This document shows positions 53,950 to 63,436 of a stretch of DNA of 64,000 bases, piece after piece; the stretch's first letter is position 1; the number at the start of each line of letters is the position of its first letter. The position numbers and the translations under genes are program-made. Origin of the DNA: an uncultured Flavobacteriaceae bacterium (lineage in GTDB: Bacteria; Bacteroidota; Bacteroidia; Flavobacteriales; Flavobacteriaceae). Below the pieces are notes generated by a model. The model was not told the DNA's origin and did no database searches. It worked only from the letters and a program-made list of their open reading frames with translations. Location of the stretch: positions 1 to 64,000 of the forward strand of contig CANLCJ010000020.1 in assembly GCA_947489085.1 (NCBI GenBank). Direction: 5' to 3'.

Positions 53950-54411
53950 ATGAAACAAATTAAAATACTATTTACGTTAATAGCATTTAGTTGCGTATTC
54001 TTTTCTTGCGAAAGTTTAAAAACAGCAATACACGACCAGTATGCTTATGAGAAAACAATAGAAATTAAAGTAGAGGCCTCTAATTTAATGGATAAAGCAA
54101 CTTTACCTTACAGTTCTTATCTTAAAGAAATAGGAGATTTAGGTTTAAAAATTCAAAAAATAGTAGCCTACGAAAAAGACAGACCTAATAACGAAATTAC
54201 ATTTGCCATGTGGCAATTGTTAACAGATAAAGATAAAAACTTATTAGTTGGTTTTTTTAAACGCTGGCAGGCAAAAGGCCAGCTTAACGAGGCATTTGTT
54301 AACGAGGCCAAAGCTCAAATTATGGAAGCTTTAAACCTATTAATACAATATGAAGTGCGTAAGGACAAACAATCTAAAGAAAGTTTATTACAATTAATAG
54401 CTAGCGCGTAA
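53950..54411 (+). CDS. Lipoprotein in the lysis-like end of the cluster
   Basis: The 153-residue protein has a lipoprotein signal with lipobox FFSC. The mature part is helical and charged (LKIQKIVAYEKDR). Its place after an amidase and before a small helical protein suggests a spanin-like outer-membrane part, but I see no inner-membrane partner. Start at 53950 follows a non-coding gap of 98 bp. Confidence 0.45.
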   Translation: MKQIKILFTLIAFSCVFFSCESLKTAIHDQYAYEKTIEIKVEASNLMDKATLPYSSYLKEIGDLGLKIQKIVAYEKDRPNNEITFAMWQLLTDKDKNLLVGFFKRWQAKGQLNEAFVNEAKAQIMEALNLLIQYEVRKDKQSKESLLQLIASA

Positions 54412-54421
54412 AATTTATAAG

Positions 54422-54748
54422 ATGGAAGATTTTGACCAGATATTGAAAAAAATAAAAGCAGAATTGGTTACTGCATTTGGTGATAAATGGAAAGACCTAA
54501 GTAGCGAGTCTAAGAAAGATATAGACCAATTTTTAGGCGATAGCGAAGACAAGTTAAAGCGCTGGACTTTTTTATTAGCTAATGGAGCTATAGATTTAGA
54601 AGATTACGAGTGGTTACTAAAAAGCCAAAAAGATGTAATGTTAATGCAAGCATTATACAGTGCAGGTATAAGCAAACTTAAAATTGGCCACCTAAAAAAC
54701 AAAGCCATAAAAACGATACTAAGCGTGGTGAAAACACTAGTGCTTTAG
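54422..54748 (+). CDS. Small helical protein at the end of the cluster
   Basis: The 108-residue protein is almost wholly helical and charged (ILKKIKAELVTAFGDKW), with a more hydrophobic C-terminal third (ALYSAGISKLKIG, then LSVVKTLVL). No clear transmembrane helix, so it is not a typical holin. It is the last gene of the rightward cluster, 10 bp after the lipoprotein gene, and may complete the lysis set. Confidence 0.4.
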   Translation: MEDFDQILKKIKAELVTAFGDKWKDLSSESKKDIDQFLGDSEDKLKRWTFLLANGAIDLEDYEWLLKSQKDVMLMQALYSAGISKLKIGHLKNKAIKTILSVVKTLVL

Positions 54749-54794
54749 TGGAAATAAACCTAAAGTAAGGGGTTTTGTATTAATGAACAACAGT

Positions 54795-55253
54795 TTACTT
54801 AAGTACCAGTTCTGCTTTTTGTTTTAACGTTTTGTTACGCACTAAAAGCAAATTGCGCATGTAGTTTTTCAAGAAAAGCCAGTTTGCTAACCTTCCCAGT
54901 ACCCCATAGGGCGACTCAAAGTAAAACTTATCGGTCATAGTAGTTTTTCCATCACGCTCCTTAAAAATGTGTTCATGTCTGTAAGACTTAAATGCACCAG
55001 ATATCATTTCGTCCACAAAAAAAACAGGCCTTTCAAATTCTGTAATTCTAGAAGTTAAATACTGTACAAAACCAAGGTGCTGCGCTTCCCAGCGCACCCA
55101 TTCTCCAAGCCCAATAAGTCCAGTCGTTTTTCCAGAAACAGGAATTTCGCCAGTGTGTTTTAAAGATTCCTTGTGGATATCTATATTTCTAGCCATATCA
55201 AAACACGTATCAATGTCCGATAGAATTTCTGTTTCTATTACTATAAGTGGCAT
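54795..55253 (-). CDS. SRPBCC-fold ligand-binding protein
   Basis: This 152-residue protein fits the SRPBCC (START-like) fold of flavobacterial proteins often annotated as cell-division-like; features are the ETEILSDIDTCFDMARNID start and the DKFYFESPYGVLG region. It is converging with the tail cluster and marks its right border. Confidence 0.7.
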   Translation of the reverse strand: MPLIVIETEILSDIDTCFDMARNIDIHKESLKHTGEIPVSGKTTGLIGLGEWVRWEAQHLGFVQYLTSRITEFERPVFFVDEMISGAFKSYRHEHIFKERDGKTTMTDKFYFESPYGVLGRLANWLFLKNYMRNLLLVRNKTLKQKAELVLK

Positions 55254-55323
55254 CTCACTTTCATTAGTTGTGGTATAGGTTAGACAATGTTTTAAAATTT
55301 AGTATTGTTGTATTGAAATGTTA

Positions 55324-56424
55324 TTACACATTAAACAAGAAATGCATGACATCACCATCTTTAACAATATAATTTTTTCCTTCCACTCGCATTTTCCCTG
55401 CTTCCTTTACTTTAGCTTCACTTCCAAAATTAGCATAATCAGCATATGCTATAACTTCAGCTCTAATAAAACCTTTTTCAAAGTCTGTATGGATTACTCC
55501 AGCAGCTTGAGGCGCACTAGCTCCAATATCTATAGTCCAAGCTCTCACTTCTTTTTTTCCCGCAGTAAAATACGTTTGTTGGTTTAGTAAACTGTAAGCC
55601 CCTCTAATTAATTTAGCAGCCCCAGGCTCTTCTAAACCAATGTCTTGTAAAAAGAGCTGGCGTTCTTCATAATCGTCTAATTCGTTAATATCTGCTTCCG
55701 TTCCCACAGCTAAAACCAGTACTTCTGCATTTTCATCTTTTACAGTTGCTCTTACTTGCTCCACGTAAGCATTGCCAGTAACAGCAGCACCTTCATCCAC
55801 ATTGCAAACATACATAACAGGTTTATCTGTTATAAATTGAGAAGGTTTCACATAATCATCATAATCTTCTTCACTAAAATCTAGAGCTCTTACCGAAACT
55901 CCAGACTCTAAAGCATCTTTAATTTTTACTAAAATAGCCTCTTCACTTTGCGCTTCTTTATTTCCCGTTCTTGCAGCACGCTTTACCTTGTCTAATTTTT
56001 TTTCAGCAGTTTCTAAGTCTTTTAATTGCAACTCCATATCGATAGTCTCCTTATCTCGAATTGGGTCTACACTGCCATCTACATGGACAATATTATCATT
56101 ATCAAAACAACGCAATACGTGTAAAATAGCATCGGTTTCTCTTATATTGGCCAAAAACTGATTGCCCAAACCTTCTCCTTTACTAGCACCTTTTACCAAA
56201 CCAGCAATATCAACTATTTCGACAGTTGCAGGCAGTACGCGTTCTGGATTTACCAACTCTTCTAATTTCTCTAATCTTGGGTCTGGTACATTTACAACCC
56301 CAATATTAGGTTCTATAGTACAAAATGGAAAATTTGCACTTTGCGCTTTTGCATTAGATAAACAATTAAATAAAGTTGACTTTCCAACATTTGGTAATCC
56401 TACAATGCCTGCTTTCATATTCAC
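55324..56424 (-). CDS. ychF: Redox-regulated ATPase YchF
   Basis: YchF is a universally conserved ribosome-linked P-loop NTPase that prefers ATP. The 366-residue length is typical. G1 is GLPNVGKST (8–16), followed by [11 protein letters not shown] and a [17 protein letters not shown] segment. The TGS domain closes the protein with [19 protein letters not shown] full promoter lies about 105 bp upstream. Confidence 0.95.
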   Translation of the reverse strand: MNMKAGIVGLPNVGKSTLFNCLSNAKAQSANFPFCTIEPNIGVVNVPDPRLEKLEELVNPERVLPATVEIVDIAGLVKGASKGEGLGNQFLANIRETDAILHVLRCFDNDNIVHVDGSVDPIRDKETIDMELQLKDLETAEKKLDKVKRAARTGNKEAQSEEAILVKIKDALESGVSVRALDFSEEDYDDYVKPSQFITDKPVMYVCNVDEGAAVTGNAYVEQVRATVKDENAEVLVLAVGTEADINELDDYEERQLFLQDIGLEEPGAAKLIRGAYSLLNQQTYFTAGKKEVRAWTIDIGASAPQAAGVIHTDFEKGFIRAEVIAYADYANFGSEAKVKEAGKMRVEGKNYIVKDGDVMHFLFNV

Positions 56425-57272
56425 AATTGTTCTTAATTTAATAAAGAACAGTCTATTTAAAGTTAAACTATAATTATGTTATTTCAGATTTCGAATGGGT
56501 TACTGAAATACACGTTTTTTTCAAAATGCAAATGTAACCAATAATAAAAGAATTGCAATTTTTAAACCATTTAACCAGAAGATTAGTATTAAAATTTGAG
56601 CTCATGTTTAGTTTACCGCCTAAAAACAACTTCTAAAGCCATTAAACTCTAAAACCGTTAACGATGTATTTTGAAAGTCAAGAGGTGTTTTCTTTAAAAC
56701 CACCTTTAGCGTTCAGTGTAAAATGCAATTTACAATGTAAGATGTATTATTTTAAAGCTAAATGCTCTAAGTAGACATCAACACATAAACCAGAACCAAG
56801 TTGCAATTTTAGTTATGCGACTTGCAACCTTGGTTTCAGCTTTTTAACAAATCTTATAAAACGGGGGCTTTTCACGGTTAAAATTGAAACAGGTTTCATA
56901 ATTAGCAAGATTAACTTTGAATCAAAATTGATAGAATAGGAAAGATTTTTACTACTATTTCGTGAGTAAATGATTTAAGTTTGAAACATGCAAATGATTT
57001 GAAACAAGAGCTTGATAGCATATAAAATTACAAACTAATCGCATTTATCAATTTTTAACCTTTTTGCCTATGTAACATTATAAACAATTAAAAATGTTTT
57101 TCCTCTGCATTTTAAAAAAAAGCGTTGTCTAAAACGAGGAGTATTAAATATTCTTTTCTAACCAAAAAGTAAAATTAGTTGTATTTCTATTTAAAAATAG
57201 AAATATAACATGCTACTAAAACCATTACAATAAACAAATGTGTAGCATTTAACCACTAAACAAAAAGAACTA
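56425..57272. other. Long AT-rich intergenic stretch
   Basis: About 850 bp without a credible gene. It contains the ychF promoter at its left end. The remainder has no repeat, RNA gene or hairpin that I can support. It probably holds the control region of the GH11-like gene. Confidence 0.4.
56529..56558 (-). promoter_or_regulatory. Promoter for ychF, TTG-N19-TACATTTG
   Basis: Read leftward, TTG (56556–56558) and TACATTTG (56529–56536) are 19 bp apart. The -7 box is about 105 bp upstream of the ychF start. Confidence 0.5.
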
Positions 57273-58313
57273 ATGAAAAATTTAAAAACCGTAACAACTA
57301 AACAAATTAAATTCTTGTGCCTATTAATAAGCTTACTATCCTTACACACATTTGCGCAACGCAGAAGACTAGGCGGTGCCTGCAATCGAGAATCCTGGAC
57401 TACAACCAGAGGTAACACTTTCGAGCTCTTCCAAACATCTGGAGAAAATGGCTGTGCTACAGTATATGCCGTAGGCAGTGCTAGAGAAGTAGATGGTTCA
57501 TGGTCTAGCCTGAGCCGTAATGGAAATATTCTAATTAGAGAGTCTAAAAGAAATTCTCCCAGTGTAAACGATAATATAAGTTACGATATTAGTCTATCTC
57601 AATTGGATGGTAACTCATTTCATGGCGGTTATGGCTGGTCGCAAAATGCTAGTGGAGCTTTAGACGGTACTGTAGAATGGTATATTGTACAAGGATATAA
57701 CAACATATCTAATCCCACTTTTGGTATGATTAATACAGGACATACTTACAGTGTAGATGGCGGTACTTACCAGGTGTGGTACAAAGATGTATTTGGAGCA
57801 CCTTCGGTGTACAGTGGGAACGACAATTTCACACAGATTAAATGTGTAAGAACACGATCTGTTGCTAGAAACAGCAGACGTACGCTAACAACATCCAGAC
57901 ACATTCAAGAAATGATTGATAACACAAAGATAAACGGGATAGGTACGCTTTTCGAAGTATCTTATAAAGTAGAAGGTTTTGGGACTACTAGTGCAGCAAA
58001 TTTTACTTTAGATGCCGTTTTTCCTAGAAACTCAGGCAAATTTCAAACAACATTAGATAAAGCAGAAGCTACACAACAAGCCATAAGTGTTTTTCCTAAT
58101 CCTGCTACAGACAGTTTTAATTTAAATTTAAATGAGATTGAAAATGCTCAAGTTACAATAACCAATCTATTAGGTAAAACCATTTATAATAAAGTTGTTA
58201 CCGATTCGTATTTAAGATTACAAAAGGGAAGTGTATTTACACCAGGAGTGTATCTCATATCAGTAACAGATGGATCTCAAAATACATACCACACCAAATT
58301 GATAATTAAATAG
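57273..58313 (+). CDS. GH11-like secreted endo-xylanase with T9SS sorting domain
   Basis: The 346-residue protein has a signal peptide (cleavage near HTFAQ), a GH11-like beta-jelly-roll (about 45–250) and a C-terminal type A T9SS sorting domain (about 272–346: VFPNPATDSF, then GVYLISVTDG). The two GH11 glutamates are readable: E135 in GTVEWYIVQGY (nucleophile) and E234 in YKVEGFGTTS (acid/base), with the thumb-like YQVWYKDVFGAPS region. It should cut xylan outside the cell, exported by T9SS. GH11 assignment is by pattern, and other jelly-roll hydrolases are possible. Confidence 0.72.
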   Translation: MKNLKTVTTKQIKFLCLLISLLSLHTFAQRRRLGGACNRESWTTTRGNTFELFQTSGENGCATVYAVGSAREVDGSWSSLSRNGNILIRESKRNSPSVNDNISYDISLSQLDGNSFHGGYGWSQNASGALDGTVEWYIVQGYNNISNPTFGMINTGHTYSVDGGTYQVWYKDVFGAPSVYSGNDNFTQIKCVRTRSVARNSRRTLTTSRHIQEMIDNTKINGIGTLFEVSYKVEGFGTTSAANFTLDAVFPRNSGKFQTTLDKAEATQQAISVFPNPATDSFNLNLNEIENAQVTITNLLGKTIYNKVVTDSYLRLQKGSVFTPGVYLISVTDGSQNTYHTKLIIK

Positions 58314-58707
58314 ATCGAAACCATATTACAAGAGAAAAGTACAAACAGTTTTCTAAAAGAGGTCGTGTTATTTTTCGCGACCTCTTAACGTATATAATAA
58401 ATTGAAAGCATTAAAAAGTAGGTCTGTAAACGCGTAGTAATTACAAGTTATCTGTACTAAAAAACATAAAACTAATACAATTTAAGAAAAAGTCATTCCC
58501 ACCAAAACCTTATATTTGTAAGAGGTTAGTTTATCTTAATAATAGAAATATAAGGTTCACATAAAAATGTTTTAAACTGTAATTCTGTTTTTTAAATGTT
58601 TTTTGATGTTTTTAAGATGTAAAACCAGAGTAAATAATTATTTAAATTTCTTATCTTACATTAACATTACAATACAAAGATTTTTTGTTTTCTAATGAGT
58701 TAGCATC
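58314..58707. other. Intergenic region with weak hairpin and -7 box
   Basis: About 390 bp. A 9-bp hairpin (AAGAGGTCG / CGACCTCTT, 58357–58386) without a good T run may end the xylanase transcript. A TATATTTG octamer at 58511–58518 fits the -7 consensus and would give a leader of about 185 bases for the next gene. Confidence 0.4.
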
Positions 58708-60183
58708 ATGCTTATGAAGTATACTATTACTTTTATTTTTTTTCTCTTTAGTGTTGTTGTTTTAGCTCAAACAATCACAGCAAAAGTTGTCGATAAAAAC
58801 ACAGAAAAAGCAATCCCTTATGCAAATATTCAAACAGGTAAAAATGCAGGAACAATATCTAACGATGAGGGTTATTTTACTGTAAAAGCTACAGATAGCC
58901 TTAAAACTATTACCATATCCTGTATGGGATACGAAAACAAGGTGCTCTCTATAAAACAAATTAAAGCGCTTGATTACGAGGTTGTATTAAGTGAAGCTGT
59001 TAACCAGCTTAATGAAGTCTTTATTAGCAACAAAGCATTAAATGCTAATACTATTATAGCAAAGGCAAAATCGATGCTTTATGAAAATTACGATTATAAA
59101 TTGAACCGCTATAAGGTGTTTTATAGAACCACAGACCACATTAATTTTAAAAATTTAGAATTCGAGCTTGACAAAGCATCAGACTTTAGAAAAAGAGAAC
59201 TACAACAAGTAAACAGCAGTTTAGAAGAATTAGCAGCGCAAATTAAAGCCAGCAATATGGTACAATTTGCCGATTTAAAAGGAGATGTATACAGTTTAAA
59301 TAAAGATAGTATTAAGATAAAAGTAGATAAAGCCACAGAATTACTTAATTCTAGAAACGATTTTACAATAGATAATATACAAGAGAAAACACAAAATATT
59401 ATTTTAAAATATTTAGACACAACTAAAACATATAAGCTCAAATCTGGACTTTTTAAAATCGAAGATTCTTTATCATTAAATAAAGATGAATTGAAAGAAG
59501 CTTACGAGAATAAATATGATATTTCTGGATTAAATTCAGAAACAAAATCATTACTAAATAGAGCATACAGTTTTGAAGGCTCTTTTTTAAATGAAATATT
59601 AGATACCGATTTGTATGAGTATTTTTTTGAAGGCGTAGGGTATAATAACGATCAACTTACTTATAGCATATCCTTTGTCCCTAAAAAGTCTAAGGCCAAA
59701 TACTCAGGAAGATTATTTATAGCAGACGAAATGTATGCCATAACCCAAATAGATTATAAGTATTACGAAGGCCGATATGGGCAAAAAGTGAATTTAAAAT
59801 TCTTGTTAGGTATCAAATACACCGAAAATGTAAGTCAAGGTACCATATTATTTAAAAAAGACAGTAGTAATGTATACCATCCGCAGTACATAAAACATAG
59901 TACAGGAAGTTATTTTTACGTAAACAGACCTTTAAAGTTTGTAGAAAACAGTAGTAAAAAACGCAAAGTAAGTTTCGAATTTAAAATAGAAGGCGAAGAT
60001 ATTAGTAAAGAAGAATTACTGATTACGGCTAACGAAAAATTGACAATTGTAGACTTCAAAAAAATAGAACAAACCGAAAAAGTGCCTGTAGAAATTTTAT
60101 CCAAATATGAAAAAACCATCTGGCACGACGAAAATATTTTAGAGCCTACAAAAGAAATGAAAAACTTTGTAGGTAGTGAATGA
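58708..60183 (+). CDS. CarboxypepD_reg-like exported protein
   Basis: The 491-residue protein has a signal peptide (FFLFSVVVLAQ) and an N-terminal carboxypeptidase-regulatory-like domain (about 22–105: AKVVDKNTEKAIPYANIQ), common in outer-membrane and envelope proteins of Bacteroidota. The remainder is a long mixed alpha/beta part without recognised catalytic residues. It is not a TonB-dependent receptor, because no plug or barrel follows. Start may also be the ATG at 58714. Confidence 0.7.
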   Translation: MLMKYTITFIFFLFSVVVLAQTITAKVVDKNTEKAIPYANIQTGKNAGTISNDEGYFTVKATDSLKTITISCMGYENKVLSIKQIKALDYEVVLSEAVNQLNEVFISNKALNANTIIAKAKSMLYENYDYKLNRYKVFYRTTDHINFKNLEFELDKASDFRKRELQQVNSSLEELAAQIKASNMVQFADLKGDVYSLNKDSIKIKVDKATELLNSRNDFTIDNIQEKTQNIILKYLDTTKTYKLKSGLFKIEDSLSLNKDELKEAYENKYDISGLNSETKSLLNRAYSFEGSFLNEILDTDLYEYFFEGVGYNNDQLTYSISFVPKKSKAKYSGRLFIADEMYAITQIDYKYYEGRYGQKVNLKFLLGIKYTENVSQGTILFKKDSSNVYHPQYIKHSTGSYFYVNRPLKFVENSSKKRKVSFEFKIEGEDISKEELLITANEKLTIVDFKKIEQTEKVPVEILSKYEKTIWHDENILEPTKEMKNFVGSE

Positions 60184-60238
60184 TGGTATAGTAGTACTCT
60201 AGTTTTAAATAAACGCTCTATCCAATTTCATTAACTAA

Positions 60239-60273
60239 AAAAATCCTAAACTTTATAAAAGCTTAGGATTTTT
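60239..60273. terminator. Bidirectional terminator
   Basis: Stem AAATCCTAA / TTAGGATTT with A and T runs at the ends, between the rightward CarboxypepD_reg-like gene and the leftward ferredoxin gene. Confidence 0.8.
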
Positions 60274-60297
60274 TTTAAATTTATGTAAAAGACTAAT

Positions 60298-60651
60298 TTA
60301 GCCTTCTGGATGCATAAAGCTTTGCTTAGCCAAAAGCTCTTCTTCTGTTTCTACATTGTCATCATCTGGAACGCAACAATCAACAGGACAAACAGCAGCA
60401 CATTGTGGCTCGTCGTGAAAGCCTTTGCACTCTGTACATTTATCTGGTACAATGTAGTATAGTTCATCACTAATAGGCTCTTGAGCTTCTTCTGCATCTA
60501 CTTCAGTACCATTAGTTAATACTACAGTACCTTCTAAACTCGTACCATCTTTATAGCGCCAGTCATCAGCACCTTCATAAATTGCAGTGTTTGGGCATTC
60601 AGGCTCGCAAGCACCGCAGTTAATACATTCATCTGTTATTATAATTGCCAT
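60298..60651 (-). CDS. 4Fe-4S dicluster ferredoxin
   Basis: From the ATG at 60651 the product has 117 residues and begins with the ferredoxin core: [12 protein letters not shown] for the first cluster and [18 protein letters not shown] for the second. This spacing is that of Alvin-type (2[4Fe-4S]) ferredoxins, which carry electrons at low potential. A longer reading to 60711 would add residues covering the divergent promoter and is rejected. The gene is divergent from an acyl-CoA reductase-like gene. Confidence 0.9.
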   Translation of the reverse strand: MAIIITDECINCGACEPECPNTAIYEGADDWRYKDGTSLEGTVVLTNGTEVDAEEAQEPISDELYYIVPDKCTECKGFHDEPQCAAVCPVDCCVPDDDNVETEEELLAKQSFMHPEG

Positions 60652-60674
60652 AGCATATTTTATTTCTAACTTTG
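60645..60674 (+). promoter_or_regulatory. Promoter for the acyl-CoA reductase-like gene, TTG-N19-TAACTTTG
   Basis: TTG at 60645–60647 and TAACTTTG at 60667–60674 fit the flavobacterial consensus. The TTG lies inside the ferredoxin start region. Confidence 0.6.
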
Positions 60675-60680
60675 CAGTTG

Positions 60681-60711
60681 CAAAAATAAAGCCAAAACCA
60701 TTCATAACCAA
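60681..60711 (-). promoter_or_regulatory. Promoter for the ferredoxin gene, TTG-N20-TATTTTTG
   Basis: Read leftward, TTG (60709–60711) and TATTTTTG (60681–60688) fit the consensus. It is 29 bp upstream of the ferredoxin start and supports the short form of the protein. Confidence 0.6.
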
Positions 60712-60719
60712 ATTTAAGA

Positions 60720-61778
60720 ATGCAATTAGAAGAAAGAATTACTGCTTTTGTTAAATTGGGCGATTTTATACGTCAATATACACATAAGGATATTAAGCAA
60801 GACAACTCAGTTGCCCATAATGCGCTTTTTTTCGATGGCTTTAAACACCAACTAAAACTTACCGAACAACACAACGGCTGGTTTACTTTAGAAAACATAA
60901 AATTTGCATTAAAATCTTGGTCTAATGCGTTAACGCAAGACAATATTACCAAATGGTTAGCCCCGTATAGTCTAGAAGCAATTACACCAAAACGTATAGC
61001 CATTATCATGGCGGGAAATATTCCTTTAGTAGGGTTTCACGATTTTTTAGCAGTATTGATTTCCGGGCACTGCGTTTGTGTTAAACAATCGTCTAACGAT
61101 AAACATTTGCTGCCATTTTTAGCCAAATACTTAGAATATATTGCTCCAGAATTTAAAGGACAAATTGAGTTTACCGATAAGGCGCTAGAGGGATTCGACG
61201 CTGTTATAGCTACAGGCAGCAACAATACAGCACGCTATTTTGAGTATTATTTTAAGAACAAACCAGCAATTATTAGAACCAATAGAAATTCCGTAGCTGT
61301 ATTAACAGGAGAGGAGTCCACAGAAGACTTGAAAGCACTTTCCGAAGATATATTTAGGTACTACGGTCTAGGGTGCAGAAACGTATCTAAGCTCTTTGTA
61401 CCCAAAGGTTATAACTTCAATGCTTTTTTTGAAGCCATTTACCACTGGCATCCCATTATTAATAAAGCTAAATACGCTAATAATTACGACTATAATAAAG
61501 CTGTTTACCTTATGAGCGAGTTCGATATGCTGGAGAATGGCTTTTTTATGATTAAAGAAGACCAAAGTTACGCCTCTCCAATAGCTACAGCATTTTACGA
61601 GTATTATGAAGATACTGAAAGCCTTAAGACACAATTACAAGCTAATGCCAACAATATTCAATGCATTGTTTCTAAAAGTTTTACCGATGGAGAAATTCCT
61701 TTTGGGCAAACACAACATCCGCAACTATGGGATTATGCAGATGGCGTAGATACCATAGCATTTTTAGTAGCACTTTAA
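60720..61778 (+). CDS. Acyl-CoA reductase (LuxC-like)
   Basis: The 352-residue protein resembles the LuxC/acyl-CoA reductase family of Bacteroidota, which makes fatty aldehydes from acyl-CoA. The active-site cysteine lies near residue 219 in [12 protein letters not shown], and [13 protein letters not shown] with the [12 protein letters not shown] segment forms the NAD-binding side. No luciferase genes are present. It is divergent from a ferredoxin, with promoters for both in the gap. Confidence 0.82.
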   Translation: MQLEERITAFVKLGDFIRQYTHKDIKQDNSVAHNALFFDGFKHQLKLTEQHNGWFTLENIKFALKSWSNALTQDNITKWLAPYSLEAITPKRIAIIMAGNIPLVGFHDFLAVLISGHCVCVKQSSNDKHLLPFLAKYLEYIAPEFKGQIEFTDKALEGFDAVIATGSNNTARYFEYYFKNKPAIIRTNRNSVAVLTGEESTEDLKALSEDIFRYYGLGCRNVSKLFVPKGYNFNAFFEAIYHWHPIINKAKYANNYDYNKAVYLMSEFDMLENGFFMIKEDQSYASPIATAFYEYYEDTESLKTQLQANANNIQCIVSKSFTDGEIPFGQTQHPQLWDYADGVDTIAFLVAL

Positions 61779-62266
61779 GTTAAGGCGTTAACTAAAGCCT
61801 TAAGCTAAAATTAAAATAAGGTGCAATGTGTGTAACACAGCTATATTTTGGTTAGCGCTGCAAATGCAAAACCGAAAAAATAAGTTTTTGCATGGCACGA
61901 TATTTTAATGTAACCTATCGCGAAACAAGTGCTATTCTTTCTTGAAATGCAGCACAGCCCTAACTATAACCAATACCAAGACATCCAGTGTTTTTGTAAA
62001 GCCGCTTATTAATGGCATCAAAAATTTAAATTTCAAATATATAATGTAAGGTTAGATAAGTTTCATATTAGAAATAAACAAATCCTTTTTATAAAAAATT
62101 ATCATTTTTTTATAAAAAATCACTTTAAAATTAAGACCTTTGCATCTTTAAATTTTCTAAGATTAGATTAAAAATAATACTATGCTAATAAAGCCTAGCC
62201 ATTCTAATAATAGTAAGATACTAGGTGTTTATTGCTACAAACATAAATTAAGAAATAAGCGTACAG
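61779..62266. other. Intergenic region before serC
   Basis: About 490 bp. A 7-bp hairpin (TTAAGGC / GCCTTAA, 61780–61803) without T run lies at the left end. At 62086–62099 and 62107–62120 the octadecamer-like block TTTTTATAAAAAAT occurs twice, 21 bp apart, which could be a paired binding site or an AT-rich UP element for serC. Confidence 0.4.
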
Positions 62267-63331
62267 ATGAAGAAACATAACTTTAGTGCAGGCCCTAGTA
62301 TTTTACCACCAGAAGTTTTATTAAAAGCTTCTCAAGGAGTAGTTGATTTAGACGGAAGTGGTTTATCAGTACTAGAAATATCTCACAGAAGTAAAGCTTT
62401 TGTAGACATTATGGAAAATGCCAGAGCTTTAGCTTTAGAACTATTAGGTTTAGAAGGTAAAGGGTACAAAGCATTATTCCTTCAAGGCGGTGCAAGCACA
62501 CAGTTTTTAATGGTAGCCCTTAACCTTTTAGAAAAAAGAGCAGGTTACTTAAATTGTGGATCTTGGGCAGCAAAAGCCATTAAAGAAGCTAAAATTTATG
62601 ATGATGTTTACGAGGTAGCCTCTTCTAAAGAAGCTAATTATAATTACATACCTAAAGGCTACGAAGTACCAGACGAGTACGATTATTTCCACTGTACATC
62701 AAACAATACTATTTTTGGAACGCAAATGAAAACGTTTCCAAAAACAAACATTCCAATGGTATGCGATATGAGTAGCGATATCTTTTCTAGAGCTATAGAT
62801 TATTCTCAATTTGGAATTATATATGCTGGAGCTCAAAAAAATATGGGGCCAGCAGGAACTACTTTAGTAGTTGTAAAAGAAGATATCTTAGGAAAAGTAT
62901 CTCGAAAAATACCTTCTATGATGGATTATAAAATTCACATAGACAAAGGCAGCATGTTTAATACACCACCAGTATTTGCAGTATACACTACAATGTTAAA
63001 CCTAGAGTGGTTAAAAGCCCAAGGAGGCGTTGCAGCTATAGAAAAGGAAAATGAGAAAAAGGCACGCCTTATGTATTCAGAAATAGATTTAAACCCACTA
63101 TTTAAAGGTTTTGCGGCTAAAGAAGACCGCTCTATAATGAATGCTACATTTACTTTAGAAAACGAAAACCTTAAGGAAACCTTTGAAACAATGTTAGCAG
63201 AAGCAGGCATAAGTGCAGTAAACGGACATAGAAGTGTTGGCGGTTACAGAGCATCTATGTACAACGCATTACCTATAGACAGTGTAAAAGCATTGGTGGA
63301 GGTTATGAGCGAACTAGAAAGCAAAGCCTAA
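62267..63331 (+). CDS. serC: Phosphoserine aminotransferase
   Basis: SerC makes 3-phosphoserine from 3-phosphohydroxypyruvate, using glutamate and PLP. The 354-residue protein has the start HNFSAGPSILPPE, the substrate loop LQGGAS, and the PLP lysine in GAQKNMGPAG. Length is normal. The next gene on the same strand is serA, the previous step in the pathway. Confidence 0.95.
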   Translation: MKKHNFSAGPSILPPEVLLKASQGVVDLDGSGLSVLEISHRSKAFVDIMENARALALELLGLEGKGYKALFLQGGASTQFLMVALNLLEKRAGYLNCGSWAAKAIKEAKIYDDVYEVASSKEANYNYIPKGYEVPDEYDYFHCTSNNTIFGTQMKTFPKTNIPMVCDMSSDIFSRAIDYSQFGIIYAGAQKNMGPAGTTLVVVKEDILGKVSRKIPSMMDYKIHIDKGSMFNTPPVFAVYTTMLNLEWLKAQGGVAAIEKENEKKARLMYSEIDLNPLFKGFAAKEDRSIMNATFTLENENLKETFETMLAEAGISAVNGHRSVGGYRASMYNALPIDSVKALVEVMSELESKA

Positions 63332-63436
63332 ATCCAGTCCAATTAAAGTTTTTGGACCATTCAATTAAAAATAATACAAGCTAGATAATAACGTTTATAC
63401 TGTTTTAAATTTAGCTTTCAACTTTTAACTTAAATA

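Noticed and set aside
32564-54748. Type VI secretion system or classical eCIS
   Set aside because: No TssJLM, ClpV or eCIS AAA+ ATPase is visible, and the gene order is that of a Mu/P2-like tail.
32564-54748. Complete prophage
   Set aside because: No integrase, terminase, portal, capsid or replication genes, and no flanking att-like repeats were found.
60652-60711. Longer N-terminus for the ferredoxin
   Set aside because: The added residues are unlike ferredoxins and cover the divergent promoters; the ATG at 60651 fits the family.
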